Source: Siphonodentalium dalli
Taxonomy: Eukaryota; Mollusca; Scaphopoda; Gadilida; Siphonodentaliidae
NCBI GenBank assembly: GCA_032622095.1
Contig: CP136062.1
Location: 141,750,351-141,814,350 of the forward strand
DNA: 64,000 nucleotides
Direction: 5' to 3'
Part shown: positions 34,313-45,900 of the stretch, in pieces
How the letters are laid out: the number at the start of each line of letters is the position of its first letter
Position numbering within the stretch: position 1 is the stretch's first letter
Translations under genes and position numbers: made by a program
The notes under the pieces: generated by a model
Databases searched by the model: none
Seen by the model: the letters and a program-made list of their open reading frames with translations, nothing else
Told to the model about the DNA's origin: nothing

Positions 34313-34381
34313 AGGTGAATACAAGAAGAAAGCTCCGAGAAGGATGATCCTTAACAGGACTGGACTGGCTGCCTTCATAAC
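34313..34381 (-). CDS. GPR158-like: GPR158-like exon: TM2
   Basis: A 69-nt exon, too short to stand out as an ORF. The acceptor is TCTCCGCAG and the donor CCT|GTGAGT. The 23 codons read VMKAASPVLLRIILLGAFF then LYSP, phase 0 to 0. It matches the TM1-TM2 loop and TM2 of GPR158-type receptors (basic-Ala-Ser, LL..I.L.G). A truncated pogo-like MITE ends only 66 bp downstream of the donor in transcript direction. Confidence 0.88.
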
Positions 34382-34779
34382 CTGCGGAGACAAACGAGCA
34401 TTGTCAAGATTATACCAGAACACCTATCGGATCAAACTGCAAGGCAGAGTTCACTGCCCTCGCTACGCTGGTCTGACCACTGGCACCACATACATATTGT
34501 AAGTCGGTTTCAATTTATTCTGCATTATCTGAAAAACTGAAATGTCCATATTCAATTGAGAGTTAGCCGGATCTGATCAAATCAGCGGAAACTAGTTCGC
34601 GGAAAATCCTGCGCTGCTTTCCATGATGAAAAAACCCCAAACGCTTTCAAAACTCCCATTTCGATCATGAATTTCAAAATCTCCCATCATCAACATTTGA
34701 TGAATATTTTCTTTTGTACTCTTGTTTTGAAAATATGTTCTTATATGATGTCAAACAAGAAAGACATGATGAGCTTTAA

Positions 34780-35260
34780 GATTTGGCTGGTATTTCATCA
34801 GTTAACACCATTTTTTCTGGATTTTCCTATTTAAAAAACAAGAGCATCGCTAGAGCGTGGCAAAATACGCCCTTTAGCCATTTCGAATGGTACTATACCG
34901 CAAAATCCAATAACAATTTGACCTTACAAAGAATGTCAGATTTACTCCTAATTCCAATGCTAGAATGCGCTCAAATTATGTCGAAACATGGCTGTAACTC
35001 ATTTGAAAATAACTGGACAGCACCCATTCGAACTTAGCATGTATTTTTAGCTGAGAAAAAACACACACCAGCTTTTGTTCAGATCAGTATTCCAAGCAGG
35101 AGTTATCGGTCGGGAACCGAAATGTTTTAAAATCTGTAAAATTTTAAGTCGAAAAAACGATCGTAACTCATAAAAAATAATTGGATGGAACCCTTATCAG
35201 AACTTGGCCTGTATTTTTAGGTGGGAAAATACACATACCAACTTTGGGTCAGACCAAATA
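34780..35260. repeat. dispersed repeat with internal ~190-bp duplication
   Basis: 'acaagagcatcgctagagcg' heads the block. 'gtaactcat-aaaataa-tgga' and 'tgtatttttag-tg-gaaaa' occur twice (near 34990-35090 and 35160-35260). No protein is supported. Confidence 0.5.
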
Positions 35261-36440
35261 ATACAAACAGGATTGCATTGGTCCATCATCTGATGAGCTG
35301 CAACGTATATGCGCCCGTATCATTGCGCATCAGGAGAACAAAAGCCATCGACTACTCTTTTTATGCGCGGTGCGAAGTAGTCACAGTACGAACGGCGAGA
35401 GATTTGAACGGCGTACGACCCGACAGTCACGCGTCGCTTAATCCGACCAAATCATTGCTGTGGGAATCCCACCAGCGACCATCGATCACATCGATGTACT
35501 GACAGCAACGAAAAGCCGAATACACTAATAACTAGATAACCGAAAATCATATTACATGTATATGTAATATAGGAGGGATATTGCATTTTCATAAATAGTC
35601 CCATATGGCACACGAACTGTATTGTTCATCATTATTGGAAACAATGCACATGATCACAAAAAGCCATGTAAGTGTTGGACCGTAACAATTTATAGATACT
35701 CAGAGATGCAATTATCCAAACAGACGAGGTTTTACTATGATTATCGGTGGATATACTACACAGCCTACCCATATGCATGCTGTAGTTGTGTTACGGACCA
35801 TGCAGTTGCTCCCCTGTACTTGAAGCTGCTCAGAGAGCCTTGAGATAAAACGTGACGGTGTGACCCAGTTCTCTAAAAATTCTCCCGCGTGGCTACTACA
35901 CGTATTATCATGGTGTGTTTGGGAAATCCACCAATAAGCCGCTTAAGACGCCAATAGCACAGTGGGGACGAAACCATGTCCAGGCCAATGTCAACTACTG
36001 ACTTATTGTGCAAGCCCTCGACCGGGATACTCACCGAGACGTCGAGCCAGATTAACACTTTATTTATTAACCTATTGGCTGCTATAAGTCAGAACTGGGT
36101 ATGTGCCTGTTTTAAAATGTCCTGCTGAGTGCTATACTTCCATACTGAGTACGGAACTACTTCCGCGCACTAGCATGTGGCCGTCATTCCATCATAGAGT
36201 GAAATAATAAATTAGTGCAAATGAACCAATTTATTTCGACGTTTCAATCAATGTATCGTGTTCCAGGATTGGTAATGATAGTAGCATTTTCGTGAAATCA
36301 TTTGTTTGGATTTCGCGACATTCCCATTATATTTTCCACTGCAAAATGGGCAGAACGTCAACATCGCCACACAAGACGTCATGGCGTCATTCATTAGTGA
36401 AGAGGTTAAATACTCATGATGACTACTGTTCCCTGAACTG
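35260..36440. other. intron sequence, nothing recognised
   Basis: No supported gene or element; short ORFs lack any family resemblance. Confidence 0.4.
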
Positions 36441-36441
36441 T

Positions 36442-36495
36442 TAAGATAATAAGTTCAACAAGCGGCATGTGGCCTTTTGTTGAACTTATTATCTG
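36442..36495. repeat. short hairpin, 18-19 bp perfect stem
   Basis: AGATAATAAGTTCAACAA and its exact inverse TTGTTGAACTTATTATCT surround a ~15-bp loop. Confidence 0.8.
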
Positions 36496-37229
36496 AACAC
36501 TTCCAACTAATTAATAGCAATCGTTTTGCAGTCGTCAGTCTGTGTGTCATCTGCTTATATTTCCTGACCATTCCAATGTATACTGTGATAACTGAATGTG
36601 AGAATATATTCAGCAATAAAGGGTTAAGGCTCGGCCACAAATTGTCCATGATAACGGTAGAATACTTAGCAATATCATGCAATAGGTACTTCGCGAGAAT
36701 TTAGTATTGGATAGATCATCTCAACGAGTGTCTTCAGAATTAAGAGTGGTTGCGTTAGTCTTGCAAGTTATTAACTCTATTCAATAATGATTGTGAAGTT
36801 TGTTGTATAATTGCAATATACAGTGGTTTATACGCGCATCGGGTGGCATGAACAAGATTCCATAGTGGGGAGTAAGAATCAAGTATATAACGGATGCTGA
36901 TAATCTACTAGATTTCAAGGATAACCTAAATATGATATAACCCACCAGAAAGCCGCCTAAATACTTTGAAACAGGAAATCGAAAATATAGTATTTTCCAC
37001 TGTAGGATACGAAACTCATATATGATAACGATATGATAATAGTATAATAATAAGGGGGTTCCCCTTATCTGTGGAAATACCCACAAGACGTCATTTGTCG
37101 CACGCTCTCTTTGTTATAAAGAGAGATATATCTATAAGCATTGCTTAGGTAACATTGTGCAAATTGTAATTATTTGGTAGTTTGATTTCTCAACGAACAT
37201 GGCATTTCACTGACTCACATCTTATAATG

Positions 37230-37531
37230 GATATAGTATCAATGATTTATAATAATTCATATATACCGGTATAAGGGATATGGGTTGTAGCAACTGATTT
37301 ATAATAATTCATATAGACCGATATTCCTTATTGTAAGATGTATAATAATTAATATATACCGGTATTACTTATTATAAGGGGTAGGGGTGGTACCACCGAT
37401 TAATAATAATCCATATATACCGGCATTACTTGTTATGAGGGGTATATGGGTGGTAACCTCTTATTTATAATAATTCATATATTCCGGTATTACTTATTAT
37501 AAGGGGCAGAGTGGTAGCCTATGATTTATAA
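37230..37531. repeat. ~61-bp satellite, left part
   Basis: About five diverged monomers have a 'tttataataattcatatata' then 'ccggtattacttattataag' core and a 'gggtggtagcc' spacer. It stops at 37531 in mid-monomer (...gatttataA), where the Helitron complex begins, and resumes at 60106. Confidence 0.9.
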
Positions 37532-39577
37532 TCTATATCTATATATTTGCGAATGTCTGTCTGTCTGTCTGTCTCTGTTATATAGAAATTAACAGGGGAC
37601 CATCTAGATGATGCCAAAGGGGTCTACTAGGAGTAGCTTTTTACGAGAAAGATAATGGTCGGGGTTAGAATTTTCTAAAGTGACGCCGTTGTTGTCAGGG
37701 GCAGAAAAGGGGGAGGGGGCAGAAAACAAATTTGTCGCCGATTGCCACCAAACCTATATATAATCATCCCCATAATATGAGGAATCTAATGGCGTGGTTT
37801 AAATATGGCAAAAGTCGCACCGTTCCCGTCAGGGGTGCCCGGAAGGGGGGGGGGGCAGATTTTTTTTCTGTCGCCGATTGCCACGAAACTTACATATAAT
37901 CATCCCCATGATATGAAGAATCCAACGGTGTGGTTTAAATATGTCAAAGTGGCGTCGTTTGAGTCAGGGATGAACGGAAGGGGAGAGGGGCACCAAAATT
38001 GATAAAACTAATTTTAGCGCCGATTTCCACCAAATTGATCGATATTCTTCTTCATGATACAAGGAATCTAATTGTGCGATTTAACAACGCCAAATTGTTG
38101 TTTTTGGATGAGAGATTGGGAGGGGTGGGCACTAAATTTGATAATATGTCGCCGATTGCCACCACTCTTATACAAAATCATCCCCATGGTACGAGGAGTC
38201 TAATTGTGTGGCTTTTATCTGTCAACTGTGGCCTCATTCGAGTCAGGGTTGCATTGAAAGGGACAGGGGCACCAAAATTGATGCACAATTTTTTTAGCGC
38301 CAATTTCCACCAAATTGATACACGTTCCTATCCATGATACGAGGAATCTAATCGTGATTTAAAGACGCCATAGTGGTGCTGTTTGGGTGAGAGATGGAGA
38401 AGGGGGGATTGGCACCACATTTGATAAAAAAAATTGTTTAGTCGCCGATTATCACCAAACTTATAATCAATCATCTCCATGATATCAGGAGTGTAATCGT
38501 GTGGTTTAAGGATGTCACAAGTGGGGCCATTCGAGTCAGTGGTGTATAGAGATGAGAGGGACACACACAATTATATCTATATGTTTAGTGCCGATTTCCA
38601 CCAGATTGATACATATTCTTCTCCGTGATACGAGGAATCTTATCGTGTGGTTTAGATACACCAAATTGGTGCCCTATGGGTGAGATATATGGGGACCTTA
38701 AATTTGATACGAATCTGTATACTCGCCAATTTTCACCAATTTCATATATATGCATCTCTAATCTCTAATGAGTCTTAGTGTGTGCAGCTTGAGTCCGAAA
38801 TAGGGACGTGAGGGTCACCAAAACTGATACAAAATATTTTTAGTACCAATTACCATCAAATTCAGACACGTATAAAATGATACAAGAAATAAAATCGTGC
38901 TGTCTGTCTGTCTTTTTGTCTGTCTGTGTGCGTTCTATATATAATTTCACGCGGTACAATCGAGATGGCACCAAGGCGTTCTAAGAGGGGTAACTTTTTA
39001 CAAGGAAGATAATGGTGCGGGTTAAAATTTTGGAGGGACGGGAAATTAACAAAATATGGTGAAATAGTTTTGTCGCTGATTTCCACCAAACGAATACATA
39101 ATCACCTTCGCAATATGGCGTTGTTCGAGTCAGCGTTGCATCAACAATTGATTTAATAAACCAAATTCCACCAAATTCATACACTTTTTTCTCTAATGAT
39201 ATACCATGAATTAAATCACACTTGGTGTCGTTTGCGTCACGGATGGCGAGCGGATATGCACTATCATTGATAAGATTGCTATTCGCCGATATCCACATAT
39301 AAGTTATATACAGTCACCAGGCCATCTCCATATTATTTTAAGTAGTTGGGCGTTCACATTTCACAATCCCGACATATGGTGACCCACATAAGTCACTTGA
39401 ACAATTATATCTTCTTAACAGTCATATTTATATGGGAATTGCAATCAAGGCATTCACACAATGAGCTAGCAAAAAGTGATAACTAGAAGAAGCATTAAAC
39501 GTATATTTATCATGCTATTGAAGAGATACATATATTCGTGCAAACTGAGAGACCTCGAACCGTCAGAGGATTGCATA
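37532..39577 (+). mobile_element. Helitron X, 5' part (TC end in satellite)
   Basis: It starts TCTATATCTATATATTTGCG immediately after A37531, then (GTCT)n, the usual look of a Helitron 5' end. Most of it is a tandem array of ~120-150-bp units alternating between 'gtcgccgattgccaccaaac' and 'agcgccgatttccaccaaat' types. A second copy of the head ((CTGT)n then 'acttttta-aaggaagataatggt-cgggtt') lies at 38898-39045. It ends where the Helitron array is inserted (A39577). Its 3' end is probably that of the units at 57761-60105. There is no ORF. Confidence 0.7.
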
Positions 39578-40095
39578 TCTCATATATATTTTGAAGACCT
39601 CTGTCTGTATGTATGTATGTTTGTTTGTTTGTCTGTCTGTCTGTCATTTATACAAATCTACGATTCTCGACCGATCGGGACGAAACTTGGTACGTGTGTG
39701 TAGTTTGACCAGGCGGTGAACGTTGTCGTATTGGCGAGCCCGTGCGGCGCCCGCTTCGCGCATGCGCAGACGAGATCTCGGAAACTGGTTGAGCTATCGA
39801 CTTGATATTTGGTATGTGAATGTATCTTGCCCCGGATGCGAATTTTATCGGGTCGCCGAGCCCGTGCGACGCCAGCTTCGCGCATGCGCAGACGAGATCT
39901 CGGCAACGGGTGGAGCTATCGACTTGAAATTTGGTATGTGAATGTGTCTTGCCCCGGATACGAATTTTATCGGGTCGCCGAGCCCGTGCGACGCCAGCTT
40001 CGCGCATGCGCAGACCAGATCTCGGAAACGGGTGGAGCTATCGACTTGAAATTTGGTTTTTGAATAGCCCGGACAACGTCGGGCTCATCGGCTAG
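39578..40095 (+). mobile_element. non-autonomous Helitron, unit 1 of the array (518 bp)
   Basis: A39577|TCTCATATATATTTTGAAGA start; the 3' end is hairpin GCCCG-GACAACGT-CGGGC (40067-40084), TCATCGG, CTAG (40092-40095). The body is the (GTCT)n head plus about three ~121-bp GC-rich repeats shared with the long units. It is a deletion derivative of them that keeps both termini. The next unit starts at the next base. Confidence 0.92.
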
Positions 40096-40613
40096 TCTCA
40101 TATATATTTTGAAGACCTCTGTCTGTATGTATGTATGTTTGTTTGTTTGTCTGTCTGTCTGTCATTTATACAAATCTACGATTCTTGACCGATCGGGACG
40201 AAACTTGGTACGTGTGTGTAGGTTGACCAGGCGGTGAACGTTGTCGTATTGGCGAGCCCGTGCGGCGCCCGCTTCGCGCATGCGCAGACGAGATCTCGGA
40301 AACGGGTGGAGCTATCGACTTGATATTTGGTATGTGAATGTATCTTGCCCCGGATGCGAATTTTATCGGGTCGCCGAGCTCGTGCGACGCCAGCTTCGCG
40401 CATGCGCAGACGAGATCTCGGCAACGGGTGGAGCTATCGACTTGAAATTTGGTATGTGAATGTGTCTTGCCCCGGATACGAATTTTATCGGGTCGCCGAG
40501 CCCGTGCGACGCCAGCTTCGCGCATGCGCAGACCAGATCTCGGAAACGGGTGGAGCTATCGACTTGAAATTTGGTTTTTGAATAGCCCGGACAACGTCGG
40601 GCTCATCGGCTAG
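40096..40613 (+). mobile_element. non-autonomous Helitron, unit 2 of the array (518 bp)
   Basis: Same structure as unit 1 with a handful of substitutions (about 1%). It begins TCTCATATAT directly after CTAG of unit 1 and ends CTAG at 40610-40613; terminal hairpin at 40585-40602. Confidence 0.92.
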
Positions 40614-41189
40614 TCTCATATATATTTTGAAGACCTCTGTCTGTATGTATGTATGTTTGTTTGTTTGTCTGTCTGTCTGTCATTTATACAAATCTACGAT
40701 TCTCGACAGATCGGGACGAAACTTGGTACGTGTGTGTAGTTTGACCAGGCGGTGGACGTTGTCGTATTGGCGAGCCCGTGCGGCGCCCGCTTCGCGCATG
40801 CGCAGACGAGATCTCGGAAACGGGTGGAGCAATCGACTTGAAATTTGCTATGTGAATGTATCTTGCCCCGGATACGAATTTTATCGGGTCGCCGAGCCCG
40901 TGCGACACCAGCTTCGCGCATGCGCAGACGAGATCTCGGAAACGGATGGAGCTATCGACTTGAAATTTGCTATGTGAATGTATCTTGCCCCGGATACGAA
41001 TTTTATCGGGTCGCCGAGCCCGTGCGACGCCAGCTTCGCCCGTGCGACTGCATGCGCAGACCAGATCTCGGAAATTGCACACCAGATCTCGGAAATTTTG
41101 TATGTGAATGTACCCGTGCGACGCCAGCTTCGCACAGCCCTCGATACATGCACGAAAAGACACAAGACTTTATGTTATCAGAACATTTC

Positions 41190-42505
41190 ATCAACATTTG
41201 TGCATGATATAGACGCTCTTTATTATTTCCATATCAGGAATCCGTTCACAGATAACGCTCTTTATATGTTATCCAGGAATTGTATGTCTACCAAACGCCA
41301 CGAACTAACGTTTTTGTTCATTTGTTGACATTGTTGGGATGCACTCTCCTTGAATCAGAGCTTCGTGGAATATCTTTTCTGATTTCTTGATTACTATTGG
41401 AGTTCCACATCTCGGAAAAGGGTGCATTTGTTCATCCATTAATTAATCAGAAGCATATCTTCCCCTATTCTGGCGTGAACTGTGAAAATGCATTTCTATT
41501 AGAATATCAGAGCTTCGTGGAATATCTTTTCTGATTTCTTGATTACCATTGCAGTTCCACATCTAGGAAAAGGGTGGAGCTATCGACTTGAAATGTATTA
41601 ATCAGAAGCATATCTTCCCCTAAGACTTTATGTTATCAGAACAAGGACAATTCTTCCCACTAACATTCATTCACATATCTTCCCCTATTCTGGCGTAAAC
41701 TGTGAACTGTGAAAATGTTTTTCTATTAGAATATCAGAGCTTCGTGGAATATCTTTTCTGATATGTTGTGTAAAATGGAGAAAAGTAGTACCAAATGCCA
41801 AAATTGAAACTATATACCTCTCATGTATATTGCAAAAAAGAAATACAAGTGACATAATTAATTTATTAAATTGCATGCCAGTAAAGTGTAATGGCTGCAA
41901 GAATAGACACAAGACTTTATGTAATCATCAACATTCATCCATTAATTAATCAGAAGCATATCTTCCCCTATTCTGGCGTGAACTGTGAAAATGCATTTCT
42001 ATTAGAATATCAAACATGATATAGACGCTCTTTATTATTTCCATATCAGGAATCCGTTCACAGATAACGCTCTTTATATGTTATCCAGGAATTGTATGTC
42101 TACCAAACGCCACGAACTAACGTTTTTGTTCATTTGTTGACATTGTTGGGATGCACTCTCCTTGAATCACAGCTTCGTGGAATATCTTTTCTGATTTCTT
42201 GATTACTATTGGAGTTCCACATCTCGGAAAAGGGTGCATTTGTTCATCCATTAATTAATCAGAATCATATCTTCCCCTATTCTGGCTTGAACTGTGAAAA
42301 TGCATTTCTATTAGAATATCAGAGCTTCGTGGAATATCTTTTCTGATTTCTTGATTACCATTGTAGTTCCACATCTCGGAAAAGGGTGGAGCTATCGACT
42401 TGAAATGTATTAATCAGAAGCATATCTTCCCCTAAGACTTTGTTATCAGAACAAGGACAATTCTTCCCACTAACATTCATCCACTAAAATCTGGTCAATA
42501 ATAAC
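41190..42505. repeat. internal ~450-bp duplication in Helitron leader, unit 3
   Basis: 41200-41645 recurs at 42012-42450 ('catgatatagacgctcttta...', 'tcttcccctattctggcgtg'), about 809 bp apart. Shorter pieces ('cttcgtggaatatcttttctg') occur five times. The same arrangement is in unit 4. Confidence 0.85.
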
Positions 42506-42512
42506 GAAATTG

Positions 42513-42560
42513 TGCCGTCATCATTCACCGGCAGCCCTCGATACATGCAGGAAAAGACAA
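42513..42560 (+). pseudogene. fragment of a Rep ORF in Helitron leader, unit 3
   Basis: The reading PSSFTGSPRYMQEKT matches residues 637-651 of the intact ORF of the same element (DNA near 44896) with scattered synonymous differences. A shorter piece (PRYMHEKTQD) lies at 41135-41166. Repeated in unit 4 at 51084-51131. Confidence 0.8.
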
Positions 42561-42980
42561 GACTTTATACTTCATGTTATCAGAAAAAGGACAATTCTTC
42601 CCAACTACCACAGCACATTTCCTCAACATTCATCCAGTTTGTGTCATTTTATGGCTTGAATAAGGTCATTTTCGGCTTTTTTCGCTGCCAAAATGTATTA
42701 GTCATAAGCATATCTTCCCCTATTCGGGTGTGAACTACTGGTCGCCCCTGACGAGATTGGTCGCCCCTGACGAGATTCCACCATGAGAGAATCGAAACTT
42801 CACTTTAAATGCCCATCATTGTAAGTGATGTCGGGCAATGTCCCACGCAAATTTATCTTCAGAAATTTTCGAACTTTTCAGTAGTTTTTTGTATTATCTC
42901 GGTTCCCTCGAAGTTCATATAATTTGAACGGCCCTTCTGAGGGCCACTATTAGCGCAAGGGACTCGATAATACATAGAAA

Positions 42981-45900
42981 ATGCCCCCGAAAAAGCGGAA
43001 ACTCATAGGCCGCACGAGTAACAATACACGTGCGAAACAGATTTGTCGTGATAACGAAACTGACGAACAGCGCGAGTTGCGGCTGGATGCCGATCGCCAG
43101 TCGACGGCCCTTTCCAGGGCGTCAGAAACTCACGAACAGAGCCAATTGCGGCTGGATGCCGATCGCCAGTCGACGGCCCTTTCCAGGGCGTCAGAAACTC
43201 ACGAACAGAGCCAGTTGCGGCTGGATGCCGATCGCCAGTCGACGGCCCTTTCCAGGGCGTCAGAAACTGACGAACAGAGCCAGTTGCGGCTGGATGCCGT
43301 TCGCCAGTCGACGACCCTTTCCAGGGCGTCAGAAACTGACGAACAGAGCCAGTTGCGGCTGGATGCCGTCAGCCAGTCGACGGCCCTTTCCAGGGCGTCA
43401 GAAACTCACGAACAGCGCCAGTTGCGGCTGGATGCCGTTCGCCAGTCGGCGGCCCTTTCCAGGGCGTCAGAAACTCACGAACAGCGCCAGTTGCGGCTCG
43501 ATGCCCTTCGCCAGTCGACGGCCCTTTCCAGGGCGTCAGAAACTCACGAACAGAGCCAGTTGCGGCTCGATGCCCTTCGCCAGTCGACGGCCCTTTCCAG
43601 GGCGTCAGAAACCCACGAACAGCGCCAGTTGCGGCTCGATGCCCTTCGCCAGTCGACGGTCCTTTCCAGGGCCTCAGAAACTCACGAACAGAGCCAGTTG
43701 CGGCTCGATGCCGATAGCCAGTCGACGGCCCTTTCCAGGGCGTCGGAAACGGTTGCACAAACGGAATTGCGTCGACGAAACGACCGAGTCGCTACTGCAA
43801 ATGCCACAGAAGAACAGCAACGTCTCAACGTTATTAGTTGGGGAAAAGCAGCCATGAATTACAATCCATCCATCGAGTATACATCTCACGACTCTCTCCG
43901 AGTTGGCCAAATGATGGTTGTTTGTGAGCACTGCTCTGCTTTGAGGTGGCCCACCGAACCCTTAGGTTTCTGCTGTTCTCGTGGGAAGGTCTCCCTTCCG
44001 ATTCGTCCAGACCAACCACAGCCCCTGAGAGGCCTACTTAGTGGCGATTCACCAGACTCGGAACATTTCCTCCACAACATCCGCCGATATAATTCGGCTT
44101 TCCAAATGACATCGTTTGGAGCTAATGTAATAACCGAAGGTGGTTTTATGCCAACATTCAAGGTTCAGGGCCAGATCTATCACAGAATTGGCTCGCTCCT
44201 ACCTACAGCCGAACAACAACCCCGATTTTTGCAAGTCTACTTCATCGATGACCACCATGACCAGGCAAACCTTCGAGCATCCGATAACCTTAAACCTCAT
44301 CTGATCACCGCAATCCAAGACATGTTGCACGAGCACAACTCTTACATTACTAGCTTCAAGTATGCCATTGAGTCTAATCCCGGTCCGAATCTCGATGTTG
44401 TCATCAATGCTGATAAAAAGCCTTCAGATGCACATCGTGGCAGGTTCAATGCCCCAGCTTGCAATGAACTTGCAGTGGTCATGACCGGGCAAGAACATGG
44501 AGCGCGAGACATAGTAATTAAGTCCCGTGATAACACAATCAGGAGGATTTGCGAGACACACAGGTCATATGACCCTCTACAGTACCCTCTACTGTGTGTG
44601 CGTGGTGAAGATGGCTATCGCTTGGGGATCCAACATGCTGTCGGTCGAAAGAATGTCTCGTGCAATGATTTCTATGCTTACTATTTCATGGTAAGGAGCA
44701 ATTCTTTTAACCACTTACATCGGAGTAGGAATCTGTTCAATCAGTTTGCTGTCGACATGTATGCTAAGGTTGAATCTGAGAGACTGTTTTACATTCGTTC
44801 ACACCAGCGTGAATTACGAGCAGATTCCTACATTCATCTCCGAGACAGCATCAATAACGATCAGACAGAAGGCCATGGTCAACTTTGTATACTTCCGTCA
44901 TCATTCACGGGAAGTCCACGATATATGCAAGAGAAGACCCAGGACGCCTTGACGTATGTGAAGAATTTTGGTCGCCCAGATCTCTTTGTCACGTTTACAT
45001 GTAATCCCAAATGCCAGGCACCAAGGGACAGACATGATGTGGTTGCCCGTGTTTTCCGCCTGAAACTTCAGAAACTCATGTTTCTGGTGAAGAAATGTCA
45101 TATCTTCGGGCAATCATTATGTGACATGTACACCATTGAGTGGCAGAAGAGGGGCCTCCCCCACTCACACATCCTCATATGGTTACAGGATAAGATTCAT
45201 GCAGACCAGATAGATAACATCATCTCGGCTGAATTGCCCGATCCCGAGCAAGACCAAACACTATATGATTTTGTAAAGACGCATATGGTCCACGGACCAT
45301 GCGGGCGGATCAATCCCAACTCGCCTTGCATGAAAGATGGCAAGTGCTCGAAGCGATATCCGAGACAGTTTTTAGCAGAGACCCAGACATCTAATGAAGG
45401 TTACCCTCTATACAGGAGGCGTTCACCAGAAGATGGCGGTTTCACTGCTAAAATAAGAATGAGAACTGGTGGAGACTTCGAAATCGACAACAGATGGATT
45501 GTCCCTTATTGTCCTCTTCTGACGAAGTTATTCGATGCACACATTAATGTTGAATTTTGCAGCTCTGTCAAGTCCATTAAATATGTGTGCAAGTATATAA
45601 ATAAGGGTTCAGATGCTGCCATGTTCGCATTACGAGACTCGAATGATGAGGTCAGCCAGTTTCAAATGGGCAGATATCTTAGCACAAGCGAGGCGTTCTG
45701 GAGAATATTTGATTTTCCTATTCATGACCGTCATCCTACAGTAGTTCGCCTCGCTGTCCATCTCGAAAATGGTCAGAGGGTGTATTTCACTGAGAATAAT
45801 GCCCAGCAAGTAGCTGCTGCTCCACCAAAGGAAACGAGTTTAACATCTTTTTTCACGACCTGTCAAAATGATGAGTTTGCTCGGAGTCTTCTCTACCTTG

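Noticed and set aside
35873-36058. Minus-strand peptide with LCYWRLKRLIGGF considered as the TM3 exon
   Set aside because: It lies upstream of the TM2 exon, lacks good splice sites, and a much better TM3 exon with correct phase exists at 31854-31963.
39648-41163. ORFs with arginine-rich repeats (REAGVARARRPDKIRIRGK) on both strands, also at 49255-49734
   Set aside because: Translations of the GC-rich 121-bp repeats in the Helitron 5' region; both strands are open in several frames and nothing is conserved as protein.
43030-43857. 275-codon ORF overlapping the Helitron gene in another frame (and its copy at 51601)
   Set aside because: A shadow of the 69-bp coding repeats; it ends where the repeats end.
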